This document shows positions 38,401 to 47,442 of a stretch of DNA of 64,000 bases, in pieces. Positions within the stretch are counted from its first letter, which is position 1. Each line of letters opens with the position of its first letter. The position numbers and the translations under genes are program-made. Source of the stretch: Actinomycetes bacterium (lineage in GTDB: Bacteria > Actinomycetota > Acidimicrobiia > Acidimicrobiales > RAAP-2); NCBI GenBank assembly GCA_021785695.1, contig JAJYEQ010000002.1, positions 33,465 through 97,464 on the forward strand. Reading direction: 5' to 3'. The notes under the pieces were generated by a model. It did no database searches, had not been told where the DNA came from, and was given only the letters and a program-made list of their open reading frames with translations.

Positions 38401-39753
38401 TCAGGGGCTGCAGGGCACCGGGTCGAAGTACGGCACCGCCGTCGTGGGGTTGACCGGCGTCGCGTTGCGGACCGTCGAGCTCGTGGACTTCGGAGCAGTG
38501 CTCGAGGGGTGGGCGATCGTCGTGGTGGTGGTCGTGGGCGCGATCTTGGGCGGCAGCGGCGTCTGGAGCTGCTCATTGGGCGGCGGGTTGGTCGGTGTCA
38601 GCAGGGACGACCCGAAGATCTTCACCAGCAGCTGCTGGACCTGCGGCTCCTGGGCGAAGAGCACGTCACCCAGGCCCGGGAGGGTTGCCGGCACCGTGGG
38701 CAGCGTGTAGGTCAGCATGCCCGCCGGGTTGTAGCTGTGGAACTTGACGGCCAGGCCGATCAGCTCGTTCAGGGTGAACCCGCTGTCCAGGGTGATGCCC
38801 TGGGGGATCTTGGACAGGAACGAGTTGATCGTCAGCGGGTTGTACAGGTGCTTGGCCCGGCTGATGAGCGCCCGGATGAACACGTTCTGGCGATCGATGC
38901 GACCGAAGTCGCTGGTGGGGTCGTAGTGCCACACCCCGCCCTGGAGCCACTGGTAGTGGCGGCTCCGCGCGACGGCCAGCGCCTGGAATCCGGTCACCAG
39001 CTGGCAGCCGGCGTGAGGGATGTTCAGGCCCGAGTAGGCGTCCTTGGCCGGATAGGGGAAGTCCAGGTATACGCCGCCAATGGCGTCGGCCGCGTTGATC
39101 AGTCCCGCGAAGCTCACCTGGATGACGTGGTTGATCGGGATGCCGAAGTTGGCCGTGATCGTCTGGGCCAGCAGGGAGGGGCCCTCGGCGTAGTTGACGT
39201 TGATCCGGTTGAACTGTCCGTAGAGGCGCTGGTTCGCCAGCAGCGTGACCATGGTGTCGCGCGGGATCGACACGATCGCGATGGTCCCGGCAGCGGGGTC
39301 GATGTGCATGATCTTGACGACGTCGCTGCGCTGGCCGCTGACCAGCCCGGCCGAGGCCCCGGTCTGGCGGGCGACCTGCCCGCTCAGCCCGACCCGGGAG
39401 TCCGAGCCGACCTCGAGGATGTTGAAGGGCTTGCCCGAGACCTGGGGCAGCTCACCGGCCACGTTGATCTTGGGGATCTCGCCGAAGCGGTAGCGGGCGT
39501 AGAGGTAGCCCCCACCGACCAGCGCCACCACCAGCCCGACCAGGGTGATGCCGACGATCAGCGTTAGGCGCACGGCGCGGCGCCGGGGTCGCCGCGCGCG
39601 CCGCCGTCGAGTCCGGATGACGCGCTCGGGGTGGGCGCTCTGCTCGATCTGCGTGCCCAGCTCCTCGAGCCGGCCCCCGTTGGCTAGGGGTCGATGGTGC
39701 CGACCAGCTCGGTCGTCGCGCCCGCGCGCCGCGCTGTGACGTCCATCAGGCAC
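38401..39753 (-). CDS. LytR-CpsA-Psr family cell-wall glycopolymer ligase
   Basis: 450 residues. A basic cytoplasmic head (1-60) leads to one transmembrane helix (about 62-85, LTLIVGITLVGLVVALVGG), then the extracellular LCP domain with GSDSRVG, RSDVVKIMHIDP and SIPRDTMV, whose arginines and aspartates bind polyprenyl pyrophosphate, and FAGLINAADAIGGVYLDFPYP. The C-terminus is a Thr/Pro/Ser-rich wall-spanning tail. LCP enzymes attach secondary polymers such as arabinogalactan or teichoic acids to peptidoglycan. The GTG 39753 start is supported by the -10 element. It is interspersed in the suf region with no evident link. Confidence 0.92.
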   Translation of the reverse strand: MPDGRHSAARGRDDRAGRHHRPLANGGRLEELGTQIEQSAHPERVIRTRRRRARRPRRRAVRLTLIVGITLVGLVVALVGGGYLYARYRFGEIPKINVAGELPQVSGKPFNILEVGSDSRVGLSGQVARQTGASAGLVSGQRSDVVKIMHIDPAAGTIAIVSIPRDTMVTLLANQRLYGQFNRINVNYAEGPSLLAQTITANFGIPINHVIQVSFAGLINAADAIGGVYLDFPYPAKDAYSGLNIPHAGCQLVTGFQALAVARSRHYQWLQGGVWHYDPTSDFGRIDRQNVFIRALISRAKHLYNPLTINSFLSKIPQGITLDSGFTLNELIGLAVKFHSYNPAGMLTYTLPTVPATLPGLGDVLFAQEPQVQQLLVKIFGSSLLTPTNPPPNEQLQTPLPPKIAPTTTTTTIAHPSSTAPKSTSSTVRNATPVNPTTAVPYFDPVPCSP

Positions 39754-39759
39754 CGGGCA

Positions 39760-39765
39760 ATCCTA
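39760..39765 (-). promoter_or_regulatory. -10 element TAGGAT of the LCP gene (leaderless layout)
   Basis: TAGGAT ends 6 bases before GTG 39753, within the short gap after sufC2, so this gene need not depend on suf transcription. Confidence 0.6.
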
Positions 39766-39774
39766 CCCGTGCCT

Positions 39775-40506
39775 CTACGCGTCCGATGTTGGCACGCCGA
39801 AGGGCTCATAGCCCCCGCGCTCCAACACCGCCGCCAGTTCGGGTCCCCCCGTGGTCACGACCTGGCCGGCGCGCACCACGTGGATCACCGTCGGCGTGAG
39901 GTCGTGGAGCAGTCGCGAGAAGTGGGTGATCACCAGCACCCCGCATCCCCACTCCTGCGTCGACGCGGCCAGGCGTCGGGCGACGGCACCCAGCGCGTCG
40001 ACGTCGAGGCCCGAGTCCACCTCGTCGAACAGGGCGAAGGCCGGGCGTAGCAGGGCGAACTGGACGACCTCGGCCCGCTTGCGCTCGCCTCCCGAGAGGT
40101 CCACATTCATGAACCGGCTGAGCAGGTCCGGTCGCAGACCGACGCGCTCGGCCTCGGCGCGGATCCTCGCATCGAGCCCTTCACTCTCGACGCCGGCGGC
40201 GCGCAGCACGTCGGCCAGCCGCACGCCCGGCACCTCGATGGGCTGCTGGAGAGCCAGGAACAGTCCGCGGCGGACCCGGTCCGTCGGCGACAGGTCCAGC
40301 AGCGAGACGCCGTCGATCTCCGCGGTGCCCCCCGTGATGTGGTAGCCCGGATGACCGGCCAGCGCGTGCGCCAGCGTGGACTTGCCCGAGCCGTTGGGAC
40401 CCATGATGACGTGGACCTCGCCCGAGCGCATGGTCAGGTCCAGCCCGCGCACGACCTCGCGATCCCCCACCGCCACGCGCAGGCCCTGGATCGTCAGCAC
40501 GCTCAC
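39775..40506 (-). CDS. sufC: Fe-S cluster assembly ATPase SufC (second copy)
   Basis: 243 residues from GTG 40506 (GTGA overlap with the Rieske gene). Walker A GPNGSGKSTLAHALAGHPGYHITGG, Q-loop LALQQPIEVPGV, signature LSGGERKRAEVVQFALL and Walker B ALFDEVDSGLDVDAL define SufC. It differs widely from the copy at 35.9 kb (e.g. LALQQP versus LAFQYP; H-loop THF versus THY). By position it is the SufC of the sufD operon. Upstream in-frame extension to 40629 reads through the Rieske gene and is spurious. Confidence 0.92.
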   Translation of the reverse strand: MSVLTIQGLRVAVGDREVVRGLDLTMRSGEVHVIMGPNGSGKSTLAHALAGHPGYHITGGTAEIDGVSLLDLSPTDRVRRGLFLALQQPIEVPGVRLADVLRAAGVESEGLDARIRAEAERVGLRPDLLSRFMNVDLSGGERKRAEVVQFALLRPAFALFDEVDSGLDVDALGAVARRLAASTQEWGCGVLVITHFSRLLHDLTPTVIHVVRAGQVVTTGGPELAAVLERGGYEPFGVPTSDA

Positions 40507-40817
40507 GCCAGGCTCACTTCCACGCGGCCGTCGCGGACGACCGCCTCGTAGCGACGCACCGGATGGGTGGCCGGCAGGGTCAACGCGGCCCCGTCCGCGA
40601 GCGAGAACTGCGCGCCGTGACGGGCGCACTCGATCGTGGCGGACTCCTCGTCCACCTCGCCGCGCGCCAGGCTGAAGTCCTCGTGGCTGCAGCGATCGTC
40701 GAGGACGTAGACGTCGTCTCCGATGCGCACCACCACGACCACGTGGCCGTCCAGGGTCAACTGTCGGGTGCCGCCGATGGCGAAGTCGTCCAGCGCCCCG
40801 GCATCGACCACGCTCAC
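40503..40817 (-). CDS. Rieske [2Fe-2S] ferredoxin of the suf operon
   Basis: 104 residues from GTG 40817, which overlaps the sufD stop (GTGA). The cluster ligands are CSHEDFSLARGEV and CARHGAQFSL (C-x-H and C-x2-H). Small soluble Rieske proteins are found between sufD and sufC in many actinobacterial suf operons and may supply electrons for cluster assembly, though this is not proven. Coupled start and stop on both sides tie its dosage to SufD and SufC2. Confidence 0.93.
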   Translation of the reverse strand: MSVVDAGALDDFAIGGTRQLTLDGHVVVVVRIGDDVYVLDDRCSHEDFSLARGEVDEESATIECARHGAQFSLADGAALTLPATHPVRRYEAVVRDGRVEVSLA

Positions 40818-42040
40818 CGGGCCACCTCCAGCGCGCCGAGCGCCGCGTCCACGTCGGCGGTCAGGAGCTCGGCCACGGCCGGCGGCAGCGCGTCGAGCAT
40901 CTCCAGGAAGAAGCCACGAATCATCAGCCTCTGCGCCTCGCGTCGCTCCACGCCCCGCGACTCCAGGTACCAGAGCTGGATCTCGTCGAGTGGGCCCACG
41001 CTGGAGGCGTGGGCGCACACCACGTCGTTCTCTCGGATCTCCAGGTTGGGGACGCTGTCGGCGTGCGCCTGGGGTGACAGGAGCAGGTTGTGGTTCGTCT
41101 GGCGCGCGTCGGTACGCCGCGCACCGTGCTCGATCTCGATCAGCCCGGTGTACACCGATCGCGCCGCGTCGGCCACGGCGCCCTTGGACAGGAGGGTTGA
41201 GCGGGTTCGCGCAGCGACGTGGTACTGGCGGGTGCGGAAGTCGTGGACCTGGTCGCCCGACCCGAAGAAGGTCGTGCGCAGCACGTTCTCGGCGCCCGAG
41301 CCCAGCATCACCGCATCGTTGCGGCTCCGGTCGTAGCGCGCGCCCAGGCCCACCACGGCGTGGTTCAGGTGGGCATCGCGATCAAGGCGGGCCGTGGTGC
41401 GCGCGATGTGCCACGCCGAATGGTCCAGGCGCTGGTAGGCCACCAGCGTCAAGGCGCTTCCGGCGCCGATGTCGTACTCGCCCACCACGTCGACGAGAGA
41501 CTCGTGCCCGCCCTCGTAGGCCTCGATCACGACCGCGCGGGCCCCCGGCTCCAGGACGACGTGCACCCGCGGGAACGAGGCGGTCGCGCTGGCGCCGCAG
41601 GCGATCACCAGGGGCTCGGGCACTTCGACGCCCGCGCGCACCGTGATCGTGGTCACGCCGGGGGTCACAGCCGCGTTGAGCAGGGAGAAGGCATCGCTGA
41701 GGTAGGGATCGAGATCCGGGCCCGTGGGGGCCGGGAGCCAGGAGACGTCGACGCCGGGCACCGGGCGGCCGCTATCGAGCACGAAGCCGTCGGAGAGGCG
41801 GATCGTGGTGGCCGCCACCGACGCGAGCGCGTCGGCGAGCGAGGTCGTCAGGTCGGTCGCCGGCGCGGTGGCCAGCGCGTAGCGGTCCAGGTCGAACGCG
41901 TCGAGCGGGGCGTAGCGCCAGACCTCCTCGCTGGCCGTGGGCAGCCCGACGGCGCCGAAGCGCTCCAGGGCGACCAGGCGTCCTGCGGCATCGGGCTGGG
42001 CGCGCACGAAATCGCGGGCACTCTCGGAGAAGGGAACCAT
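40814..42040 (-). CDS. sufD: Fe-S cluster assembly protein SufD
   Basis: 408 residues. SEEVWRYAPLDAFDLDRY near the N-terminus, a long beta-helix core, and the C-terminal helical part with SVYTGLIEIEHGARRTDARQTNHNLLLSP, ADSVPNLEIRENDVVCAHASSVG and LWYLESRGVERREAQRLMIRGF are classic SufD/SufB family features. It forms SufBC2D with SufB and SufC. It starts a coupled sufD-Rieske-sufC2 unit. A candidate -10 TACACT (plus-strand positions 42055-42060) lies about 14 bases before ATG 42040. The crotonase gene separates it from the sufB part of the locus. Confidence 0.94.
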   Translation of the reverse strand: MVPFSESARDFVRAQPDAAGRLVALERFGAVGLPTASEEVWRYAPLDAFDLDRYALATAPATDLTTSLADALASVAATTIRLSDGFVLDSGRPVPGVDVSWLPAPTGPDLDPYLSDAFSLLNAAVTPGVTTITVRAGVEVPEPLVIACGASATASFPRVHVVLEPGARAVVIEAYEGGHESLVDVVGEYDIGAGSALTLVAYQRLDHSAWHIARTTARLDRDAHLNHAVVGLGARYDRSRNDAVMLGSGAENVLRTTFFGSGDQVHDFRTRQYHVAARTRSTLLSKGAVADAARSVYTGLIEIEHGARRTDARQTNHNLLLSPQAHADSVPNLEIRENDVVCAHASSVGPLDEIQLWYLESRGVERREAQRLMIRGFFLEMLDALPPAVAELLTADVDAALGALEVAR

Positions 42041-42054
42041 AGCGGGGCTCAGTC

Positions 42055-42060
42055 AGTGTA
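42055..42060 (-). promoter_or_regulatory. Candidate -10 element TACACT of sufD
   Basis: TACACT followed by 14 bases and ATG 42040. It suggests that sufD-Rieske-sufC2 can be transcribed independently of sufB. Confidence 0.4.
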
Positions 42061-42095
42061 CTGGCGGTCCCCCGGTCACCAGGCCGACGCGTGCG

Positions 42096-42116
42096 TAGGC
42101 TCGATCCCGAAGGAGG
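42096..42116 (+). promoter_or_regulatory. Promoter -10 and ribosome binding site of the crotonase gene
   Basis: TAGGCT (42096-42101) is followed by AAGGAGG (42110-42116), 5 bases before ATG 42122. This is one of the few genes here with both a leader and a consensus Shine-Dalgarno site. Confidence 0.6.
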
Positions 42117-42121
42117 CAGCG

Positions 42122-42949
42122 ATGGCCGGGGACGCCGCGGTGGTAGAGGTCACCTACGAGGGCGCGGTGGCCACCGTGTGGCTGAACCGGCCCGCGGCGC
42201 GCAACGCCCTGGGCCGCGCCTTCTGGCTCGAGCTGCCACGCGCGAGCGCCCAGATCGCCGGCGACCACGCGGTTCGGGCCGTTGTCGTGGGGTGTCGCGG
42301 GGACCACTTCAGCGTGGGCCTCGACCTCAAGGAGCTGGGCGGCGACCTCCTGGGCGCAGAAGCGACCGGCTCGCGGGCGGTGCGGGCGAGCCACCGGCTC
42401 GCCCAGGTTCGCGCCATGCAGGAAGCCATCTCCTCCCTGGCCCGCCTGCCCGTCCCGGTCATCGCCGGCGTCGGCGGCTACTGCCTGGGCGGCGGCGTGG
42501 ACCTGGTGACGGCCTGCGACATCCGCCTGGCCGCCGCCGATGCCGTGTTCTCGGTGCGCGAGACCCGCATGGCCATCGTGGCCGACCTGGGCACCCTCCA
42601 GCGCCTCCCCCGCATCGTGGGCCCGGGCCAGGCGGCCGAGCTCATCTACACGGGAGCCGACATCGACGCGGCGCGCGCCGCCGAGATCGGCCTGGTCAAT
42701 CGGGTCGCCGGAGCCACCGCCGCCGATGCAGTCGCCGCCGCCCAGGAGCTCGCCGCCACCATCGCGAGCAACTCGCCGCTCGCGGTGCGCGGGTCCAAGG
42801 CCGTCCTCCAGGCCAACGATGGTCGCACCGTGGACGAGGGCCTCGACTTCGTCGCGCGCTGGAGCACCCTGTTCCTCGAGAGCGACGACCTGCACGAGGC
42901 GCTCTCGGCGTTCCTGGAGCGCCGACCGCCGAACTACTCGGGCCAGTAG
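42122..42949 (+). CDS. Enoyl-CoA hydratase/isomerase family protein (crotonase)
   Basis: 275 residues. ATVWLNRPAARNALG, the oxyanion-hole segments GDHFSVGLDLKELGG and GVGGYCLGGGVDLVTACD, then VRETRMAIVADLGTLQRLPRIVG are typical. The sequence SVRETRMAIVADLGTLQRLP with an Asp in the active-site region resembles dienoyl-CoA isomerases (ECH1 type) more than standard hydratases, where two Glu residues are used. It acts in fatty-acid or aromatic acyl-CoA metabolism in the cytoplasm. It sits between sufD and sufB on the opposite strand and ends 1 base from the small cysteine protein gene. Confidence 0.85.
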   Translation: MAGDAAVVEVTYEGAVATVWLNRPAARNALGRAFWLELPRASAQIAGDHAVRAVVVGCRGDHFSVGLDLKELGGDLLGAEATGSRAVRASHRLAQVRAMQEAISSLARLPVPVIAGVGGYCLGGGVDLVTACDIRLAAADAVFSVRETRMAIVADLGTLQRLPRIVGPGQAAELIYTGADIDAARAAEIGLVNRVAGATAADAVAAAQELAATIASNSPLAVRGSKAVLQANDGRTVDEGLDFVARWSTLFLESDDLHEALSAFLERRPPNYSGQ

Positions 42950-42950
42950 G

Positions 42951-43295
42951 TCACGCGCGCCGGCGCCAGAACCGCCAGCCGCGCTCCTGTCGCTCCAGGT
43001 CGCGCTGGCGTTCCTCGTCGAGCCGCGGGGCCACCTGCTCGATGATCCCATCGGCCTCGGCGAGCACGGAGCGCCGCTCGTCGACCGAGCTGCCTTCGGG
43101 CACGGGTTCGACGGGACGGCTCACCAGGGTGCCGTGGGTCCAGCCGACGTCGGCCAGGCGCCGCTCGTAGGTCACGCAGTCTTCGGGACACGACCAGGGC
43201 TGGTCGGGGGCATTGCCCAGCACGCAGAAACGCGCCACCTCGCCCGAGGCGTAGGTGCGGCTCTGGAAGTGCTTGCACTCCTCGCGCATCGGCAT
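42951..43295 (-). CDS. Small four-cysteine protein of the suf operon, unknown function
   Basis: 114 residues, ATG 43295 with GGAGG about 10 bases upstream. I do not recognise a named family. The first half holds four cysteines at 7, 24, 36 and 40 (CKHFQSRTY, FCVLGNAP, WSCPEDCVTYE; pattern C-x16-C-x11-C-x3-C), which could bind Zn or an Fe-S cluster. The second half is charged and helical with a basic end WRFWRRRA. It lies 28 bases downstream of sufB on the same strand. Because it is probably co-transcribed with sufB, a role in cluster assembly, iron delivery or cluster sensing is a reasonable hypothesis. Confidence 0.75.
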   Translation of the reverse strand: MPMREECKHFQSRTYASGEVARFCVLGNAPDQPWSCPEDCVTYERRLADVGWTHGTLVSRPVEPVPEGSSVDERRSVLAEADGIIEQVAPRLDEERQRDLERQERGWRFWRRRA

Positions 43296-43323
43296 GTTGA
43301 GGGTCCTCCACTCGCCCCGGACC

Positions 43324-44724
43324 TCAGCCGACCGCGCCCTCCATCTGCAGCTCGATCAGCCGTGACCATTCCACGGCGTACTCCATGGGCAGCGTACGCG
43401 TCACGGGCTCGATGAAGCCATTGACGATCATGCCCATGGCCTGGCCCTCGGTGAGCCCGCGGCTCATCAGGTAGTAGAGCTGGTCGTCGCCAATCTTGGA
43501 CACGGTGGCCTCGTGACCTACGGACGCGTCCTGCTCGCCCACCTCCATGTAGGGCTTGGTCTCGGAGGTCGACTGCTCGTCCAGGATCAGGGCGTCGCAG
43601 CGCACGAAGCTCTTGGCGCCGCGGGCCCCCTCCTCCACCTTGACCAGACCGCGATAGGTCGTGACGCCGCCGTCCTTGGAGATCGACTTGGACACGATGG
43701 TCGAGGTCGTCTCGGGGGCGACGTGGACCATCTTGGCCCCGGCGTCTTGCACCTGGCCCGGGCCGGCGTAGGCGACGGAGAGCACCTCACCGGAGGCCTT
43801 GGGACCCATGAGGTACACCGACGGGTACTTCATCGTCAGACGCGAGCCGATGTTGCCGTCGATCCACTCGACGTGCGCCTCGGCCTCGGCGCGGGCCCGC
43901 TTCGTGACCAGGTTGTACACGTTGTTCGACCAGTTCTGGATCGTCGTGTAGGTGATCCGCGAGCCCGGCAGGGCTATGAGCTCGACCACAGCCGAGTGCA
44001 GGGAGTCGCTGGAGTACACCGGGGCCGAGCAGCCCTCCACGTAGTGGACCTGCGAGCCCTCGTCGGCGATGATCAGCGTCCGCTCGAACTGCCCCATGTT
44101 CTCGGTGTTGATGCGGAAGTACGCCTGCAGCGGCTGGTCGACCTTGACGCCGGGCGGAACGTAGATGAACGAGCCACCACTCCACACCGCCGAGTTCAGC
44201 GCGGCGAACTTGTTGTCGTTGGGCGGGATGACGGTCCCGAAGTACTTGCGCACCAGGTCGGGGTACTCGCGCACGGCGGTGTCCATGTCGCAGAACAGGA
44301 CGCCCAGGCGCTCCAGGTCGGCCCGGTTGCGGTGGAAGACCACCTCGGACTCATACTGGGCGGTGACCCCGGCCAGGTACTTGCGCTCGGCCTCGGGGAT
44401 GCCCAGGCGCTCGTAGGTCGTCTTGATGGCGTCGGGCAGGTCCTCCCAGCGATCGACCTGGTGCTCGGTGGGCTTGATGTAGTAGTAGATGTCGTCGAAG
44501 TTCAGATCCGGCATGCGGTGGGCGAACCACGGCGCCATGGGCTTGCTCTCGAAGCGCTTGAGCGCGCTCAGCCGGAACTTGCGCATCCAGGCGGACTCGT
44601 CCTTCATGTCCGACATCTCGCGTACGATCGCCTCGTTGAGTCCCTTCTTGGGCTTGAAGACGGGAATCTGGTCGTCCGACCAGCCCAACTGGTAGCGGCT
44701 GAAGTCGAGGTTGTCGAGTGTCAC
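43324..44724 (-). CDS. sufB: Fe-S cluster assembly scaffold SufB
   Basis: 466 residues from GTG 44724, preceded by [38 protein letters not shown], the core [53 protein letters not shown] (one continuous conserved block near 200-260), [14 protein letters not shown] and [37 protein letters not shown] are hallmark SufB segments, including the cysteine in VRCDALI that handles sulfur/cluster. It is the scaffold of SufBC2D. Extension to 44817 lies in the promoter and is rejected. It leads the leftward suf genes. Confidence 0.96.
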   Translation of the reverse strand: MTLDNLDFSRYQLGWSDDQIPVFKPKKGLNEAIVREMSDMKDESAWMRKFRLSALKRFESKPMAPWFAHRMPDLNFDDIYYYIKPTEHQVDRWEDLPDAIKTTYERLGIPEAERKYLAGVTAQYESEVVFHRNRADLERLGVLFCDMDTAVREYPDLVRKYFGTVIPPNDNKFAALNSAVWSGGSFIYVPPGVKVDQPLQAYFRINTENMGQFERTLIIADEGSQVHYVEGCSAPVYSSDSLHSAVVELIALPGSRITYTTIQNWSNNVYNLVTKRARAEAEAHVEWIDGNIGSRLTMKYPSVYLMGPKASGEVLSVAYAGPGQVQDAGAKMVHVAPETTSTIVSKSISKDGGVTTYRGLVKVEEGARGAKSFVRCDALILDEQSTSETKPYMEVGEQDASVGHEATVSKIGDDQLYYLMSRGLTEGQAMGMIVNGFIEPVTRTLPMEYAVEWSRLIELQMEGAVG

Positions 44725-44746
44725 GCCCTGCCTCCGGGATTTTGTC

Positions 44747-44760
44747 CTATGTCCATAGTA
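44747..44760 (-). promoter_or_regulatory. sufB promoter -10 (TACTAT) overlapped by a palindrome
   Basis: On the minus strand TACTAT (44755-44760) is a good -10 element, with GGGACA 19 bases upstream as a weak -35. The palindrome CTATG-TC-CATAG (44747-44758) overlaps the -10 element and the start region, the expected place for a repressor. The leader is about 23 bases with a GGAGG site. Which regulator binds is unknown; the Rrf2-type protein at 33.3 kb is one candidate. Confidence 0.5.
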
Positions 44761-44800
44761 GTAAGAAGCCCTTCCCGCCTGTCCCGAAAATACTGGCAGA

Positions 44801-47089
44801 GTGGGAGCCGTGCCCACGCCCCCCCGCGCAGCTGTGCGCCCCCACGCGATCGAACGCCACGGCGACGTACGCCTGGACCCCTACCACTGGTTGCGCGACC
44901 GCGACGACGCCGAGGTCCTGCGCCTGCTGCGCGAGGAGAACGACTACCTGGCCGCCGGGCTCGCCGGCCTCGACGGCCTGCGCGAGCGCCTCTACGGGGA
45001 GATCCGCCGGCGCATCGACGAGACTGACATCTCGGTCCCGGTGCGTCGCGGCTCGTGGTGGTACTTCGAGCGCACGCGTGAGGGACTCGACTACCCCCTG
45101 TCGTGCCGCGTGCCCGCGGCGCCCGACGAGCCACCGCCGAGCGTGGACGCCGAGTCATCCCTGGACGGCGAGGTCGTCATCCTCGATGAGAACGCCGAGG
45201 CCCGCGGACACGACTACTTCTCGGTGGGGGTCTTCGAGATCAGCCCCGACGATCAGTGGCTGGCGCTCGCCTCCGACGTCGAGGGCCACGAGCGGCATCG
45301 GCTGAGCTTCCGCCCCCTGGGCGACCAGGATCCCACCGACGAGACGATTGACGACGTCTACTACGGCGCCGCCTGGTCGGGGGACTCGCGGGTGCTCTTC
45401 TACACCCGCGGCGACGAGGCCATGCGCCCCTACCAGATCTGGCGCCACACCCTGGGGACGTCCCCGAGCAGCGACGCCCTGGTCTACGAGGAGCCCGATC
45501 CCCAGTTCACCGTCTCGGTGGGGCGCTCGCGGGACCACGAGGTCATCGTCATCGTCAGTGCATCGTCGACGACGTCCGAGTTCCGCTGGCTGCCCGCCGA
45601 CGACCCGACCGGCGACCTGCGGCTCGGCGAGCCGCGACGCAGCGGCATCGAGTACGGCCTGGAGCACGCCATCGACGCGTCGGGGCAGCCCTGGTGGCTG
45701 AAGCTCACCAATGAGGACGCCACCGACTTCCGCCTGCTGGTGGGGCCCAGTGCGATCGGGCCCTGGCGCGAGCTCGTCGGGCACCGCCCCGGCACGCGAC
45801 TCGACGGCGTCGAGGCCTTCGCCGGGTACCTGGTGCTGGCCGAGCGCCTCGAAGGCTCCTCGGCCGTCCGCATCGTCCCGCTGCCCGCCCACGACCCGTG
45901 GGGCGGTGACCTGCTGGCCCGCTCGTGGCTCGTCGAGGGACCCGAGCAGCCGAGCACCGTGGGCGTGGGCGCGAACCCCAACTACGAGACCTCGTCGCTG
46001 CGCATCGGACTGACGTCCCTGGTCACGCCGTATCTGGTGGCCGATGTCGACCTGGCCAGCGGGGCGATGGTGGTGCGCAAGCAGCAGCGCGTGCGGGGCG
46101 GCTATGACGCGGCGGCCTACGCCACGGGACGTCTATGGGTGACGGCCAGCGATGGCCAGCGCATCCCGGTCTCCTGGGTCGCGCGACGCGACCTGCTCGA
46201 GGAGCGTGACGGGCTCCTGGCGCCACGGGCCGCCGCCCCCCTGCTGCTCTACGGCTACGGGAGCTACGAGATCTCCATCGACCCGGCGTTCTCCTCCATT
46301 CGCCTCTCACTGCTGGATCGCGGCGTCGTCTTCGCCATCGCCCACGTGCGCGGTGGCGGCGAGATGGGCCGCACGTGGTACGAGATGGGCCGCCTAGCCC
46401 AGAAGCCCACGACCTTCAGCGACTTCGTCGCGGTCGCCCGCCACCTGGTGGCGACGGGCTGGACCTCCCCGGACCAACTGGCCGCACGCGGGGGCTCCGC
46501 GGGAGGCCTGCTGATGGGCGCGGCGATGAACCTCGCGCCGCGCCTGTGGCGCGCCGTGGTCGCCGAGGTGCCCTTCGTCGACGTCCTGACGACGATGCTC
46601 GATCCCACCCTCCCCCTGACCATCGGCGAGTGGGAGGAGTGGGGTAACCCGGACGCCGACGCGCTGGCCTACCGGACGATTCGCTCTTACTCGCCCTACG
46701 ACAACGTGCGCGCCACCGAGGCCGACGGCTCCCCGCGGCGCTACCCGCGCCTGCTCGTCACCGCGGGACTCAACGACTCACGGGTCGGCTACTGGGAGCC
46801 CGCCAAGTGGGTCCAGGCGCTGCGCGCGGCCAGCCCGGACAACGAGGCGTACCTCAAGACCGAGCTCGGCGCCGGACACGGCGGACCTTCGGGGCGCTAC
46901 GACGCGTGGCGCGACGAGGCGCTGGTCCTGGCCTTCGTCATCGACTCGATCGCCCCGGCGGCCGCCGACCTTGGCGACTTAGTGGCCGGCCACGACCAGG
47001 GTCACGATGACGACGAGGGCGGCGACGACCGTCACGACGGCGATGCGGCGCCGCCGGGGGTGGTGCCGGGGCCAGCGCGCCCGGTGTGA
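44801..47089 (+). CDS. ptrB: Oligopeptidase B (S9A serine peptidase)
   Basis: 762 residues from GTG 44801 (GTG 44810 possible). The N-terminal 60 residues and a seven-blade propeller (about 70-420) precede the hydrolase domain. The triad is visible: Ser566 in [12 protein letters not shown], Asp in [17 protein letters not shown] and His in [12 protein letters not shown]. Oligopeptidase B cleaves short peptides after Arg/Lys in the cytoplasm. The family normally ends near [11 protein letters not shown]; here about 45 extra residues rich in Asp and His follow. That tail is antisense to the last transmembrane helix of the next gene, so it may be a recent read-through extension. Confidence 0.92.
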   Translation: MGAVPTPPRAAVRPHAIERHGDVRLDPYHWLRDRDDAEVLRLLREENDYLAAGLAGLDGLRERLYGEIRRRIDETDISVPVRRGSWWYFERTREGLDYPLSCRVPAAPDEPPPSVDAESSLDGEVVILDENAEARGHDYFSVGVFEISPDDQWLALASDVEGHERHRLSFRPLGDQDPTDETIDDVYYGAAWSGDSRVLFYTRGDEAMRPYQIWRHTLGTSPSSDALVYEEPDPQFTVSVGRSRDHEVIVIVSASSTTSEFRWLPADDPTGDLRLGEPRRSGIEYGLEHAIDASGQPWWLKLTNEDATDFRLLVGPSAIGPWRELVGHRPGTRLDGVEAFAGYLVLAERLEGSSAVRIVPLPAHDPWGGDLLARSWLVEGPEQPSTVGVGANPNYETSSLRIGLTSLVTPYLVADVDLASGAMVVRKQQRVRGGYDAAAYATGRLWVTASDGQRIPVSWVARRDLLEERDGLLAPRAAAPLLLYGYGSYEISIDPAFSSIRLSLLDRGVVFAIAHVRGGGEMGRTWYEMGRLAQKPTTFSDFVAVARHLVATGWTSPDQLAARGGSAGGLLMGAAMNLAPRLWRAVVAEVPFVDVLTTMLDPTLPLTIGEWEEWGNPDADALAYRTIRSYSPYDNVRATEADGSPRRYPRLLVTAGLNDSRVGYWEPAKWVQALRAASPDNEAYLKTELGAGHGGPSGRYDAWRDEALVLAFVIDSIAPAAADLGDLVAGHDQGHDDDEGGDDRHDGDAAPPGVVPGPARPV

Positions 47090-47404
47090 GCGCCTCCCAG
47101 CCAGGTTGAGCGCCCGCTGCACGTCACGCGTCCGCGGGGCCGCGGGTGACGGGGCCGGCTCGGGCTCGCCGAAGACGTGGGCGGGATCCACGTGCAGTTG
47201 GGGCCGGGAGGGCGGCGTGTGCTCCTCGGGCTGGACCCCGCTGGTGACGTGCACGCTGTGCACCGGCCCCGTATCGCTCGGGGGATGCACCTGGCGCGCG
47301 GCCCGATCCCACTGCGTTCGGCCCCGACGTGACCGGAGTCGCAGCACGACGAGGACGTCGGCCACCACGATCATCACCACGAGTGCCACTATCGCCTTGG
47401 CCAT
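46979..47404 (-). CDS. Small two-helix membrane protein, unknown function
   Basis: 141 residues from ATG 47404. An N-terminal helix (AIVALVVMIVVADVLVVL, about 4-21), a polar middle rich in Pro, His and Arg (about 25-115, ending [17 protein letters not shown]) and a C-terminal helix (about 118-141, [21 protein letters not shown]). Both helices are clear, which argues for a real gene although no family is recognised. The 3' end overlaps the oligopeptidase B tail by 111 bp on the other strand. If the middle is cytoplasmic, its arginines could bind acidic partners. Confidence 0.55.
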   Translation of the reverse strand: MAKAIVALVVMIVVADVLVVLRLRSRRGRTQWDRAARQVHPPSDTGPVHSVHVTSGVQPEEHTPPSRPQLHVDPAHVFGEPEPAPSPAAPRTRDVQRALNLAGRRSHRARWPRHHPRRRRIAVVTVVAALVVIVTLVVAGH

Positions 47405-47442
47405 CGCGTCCTCCGCTCGCCCCCGAGCGTAGCGAGCCCGGG

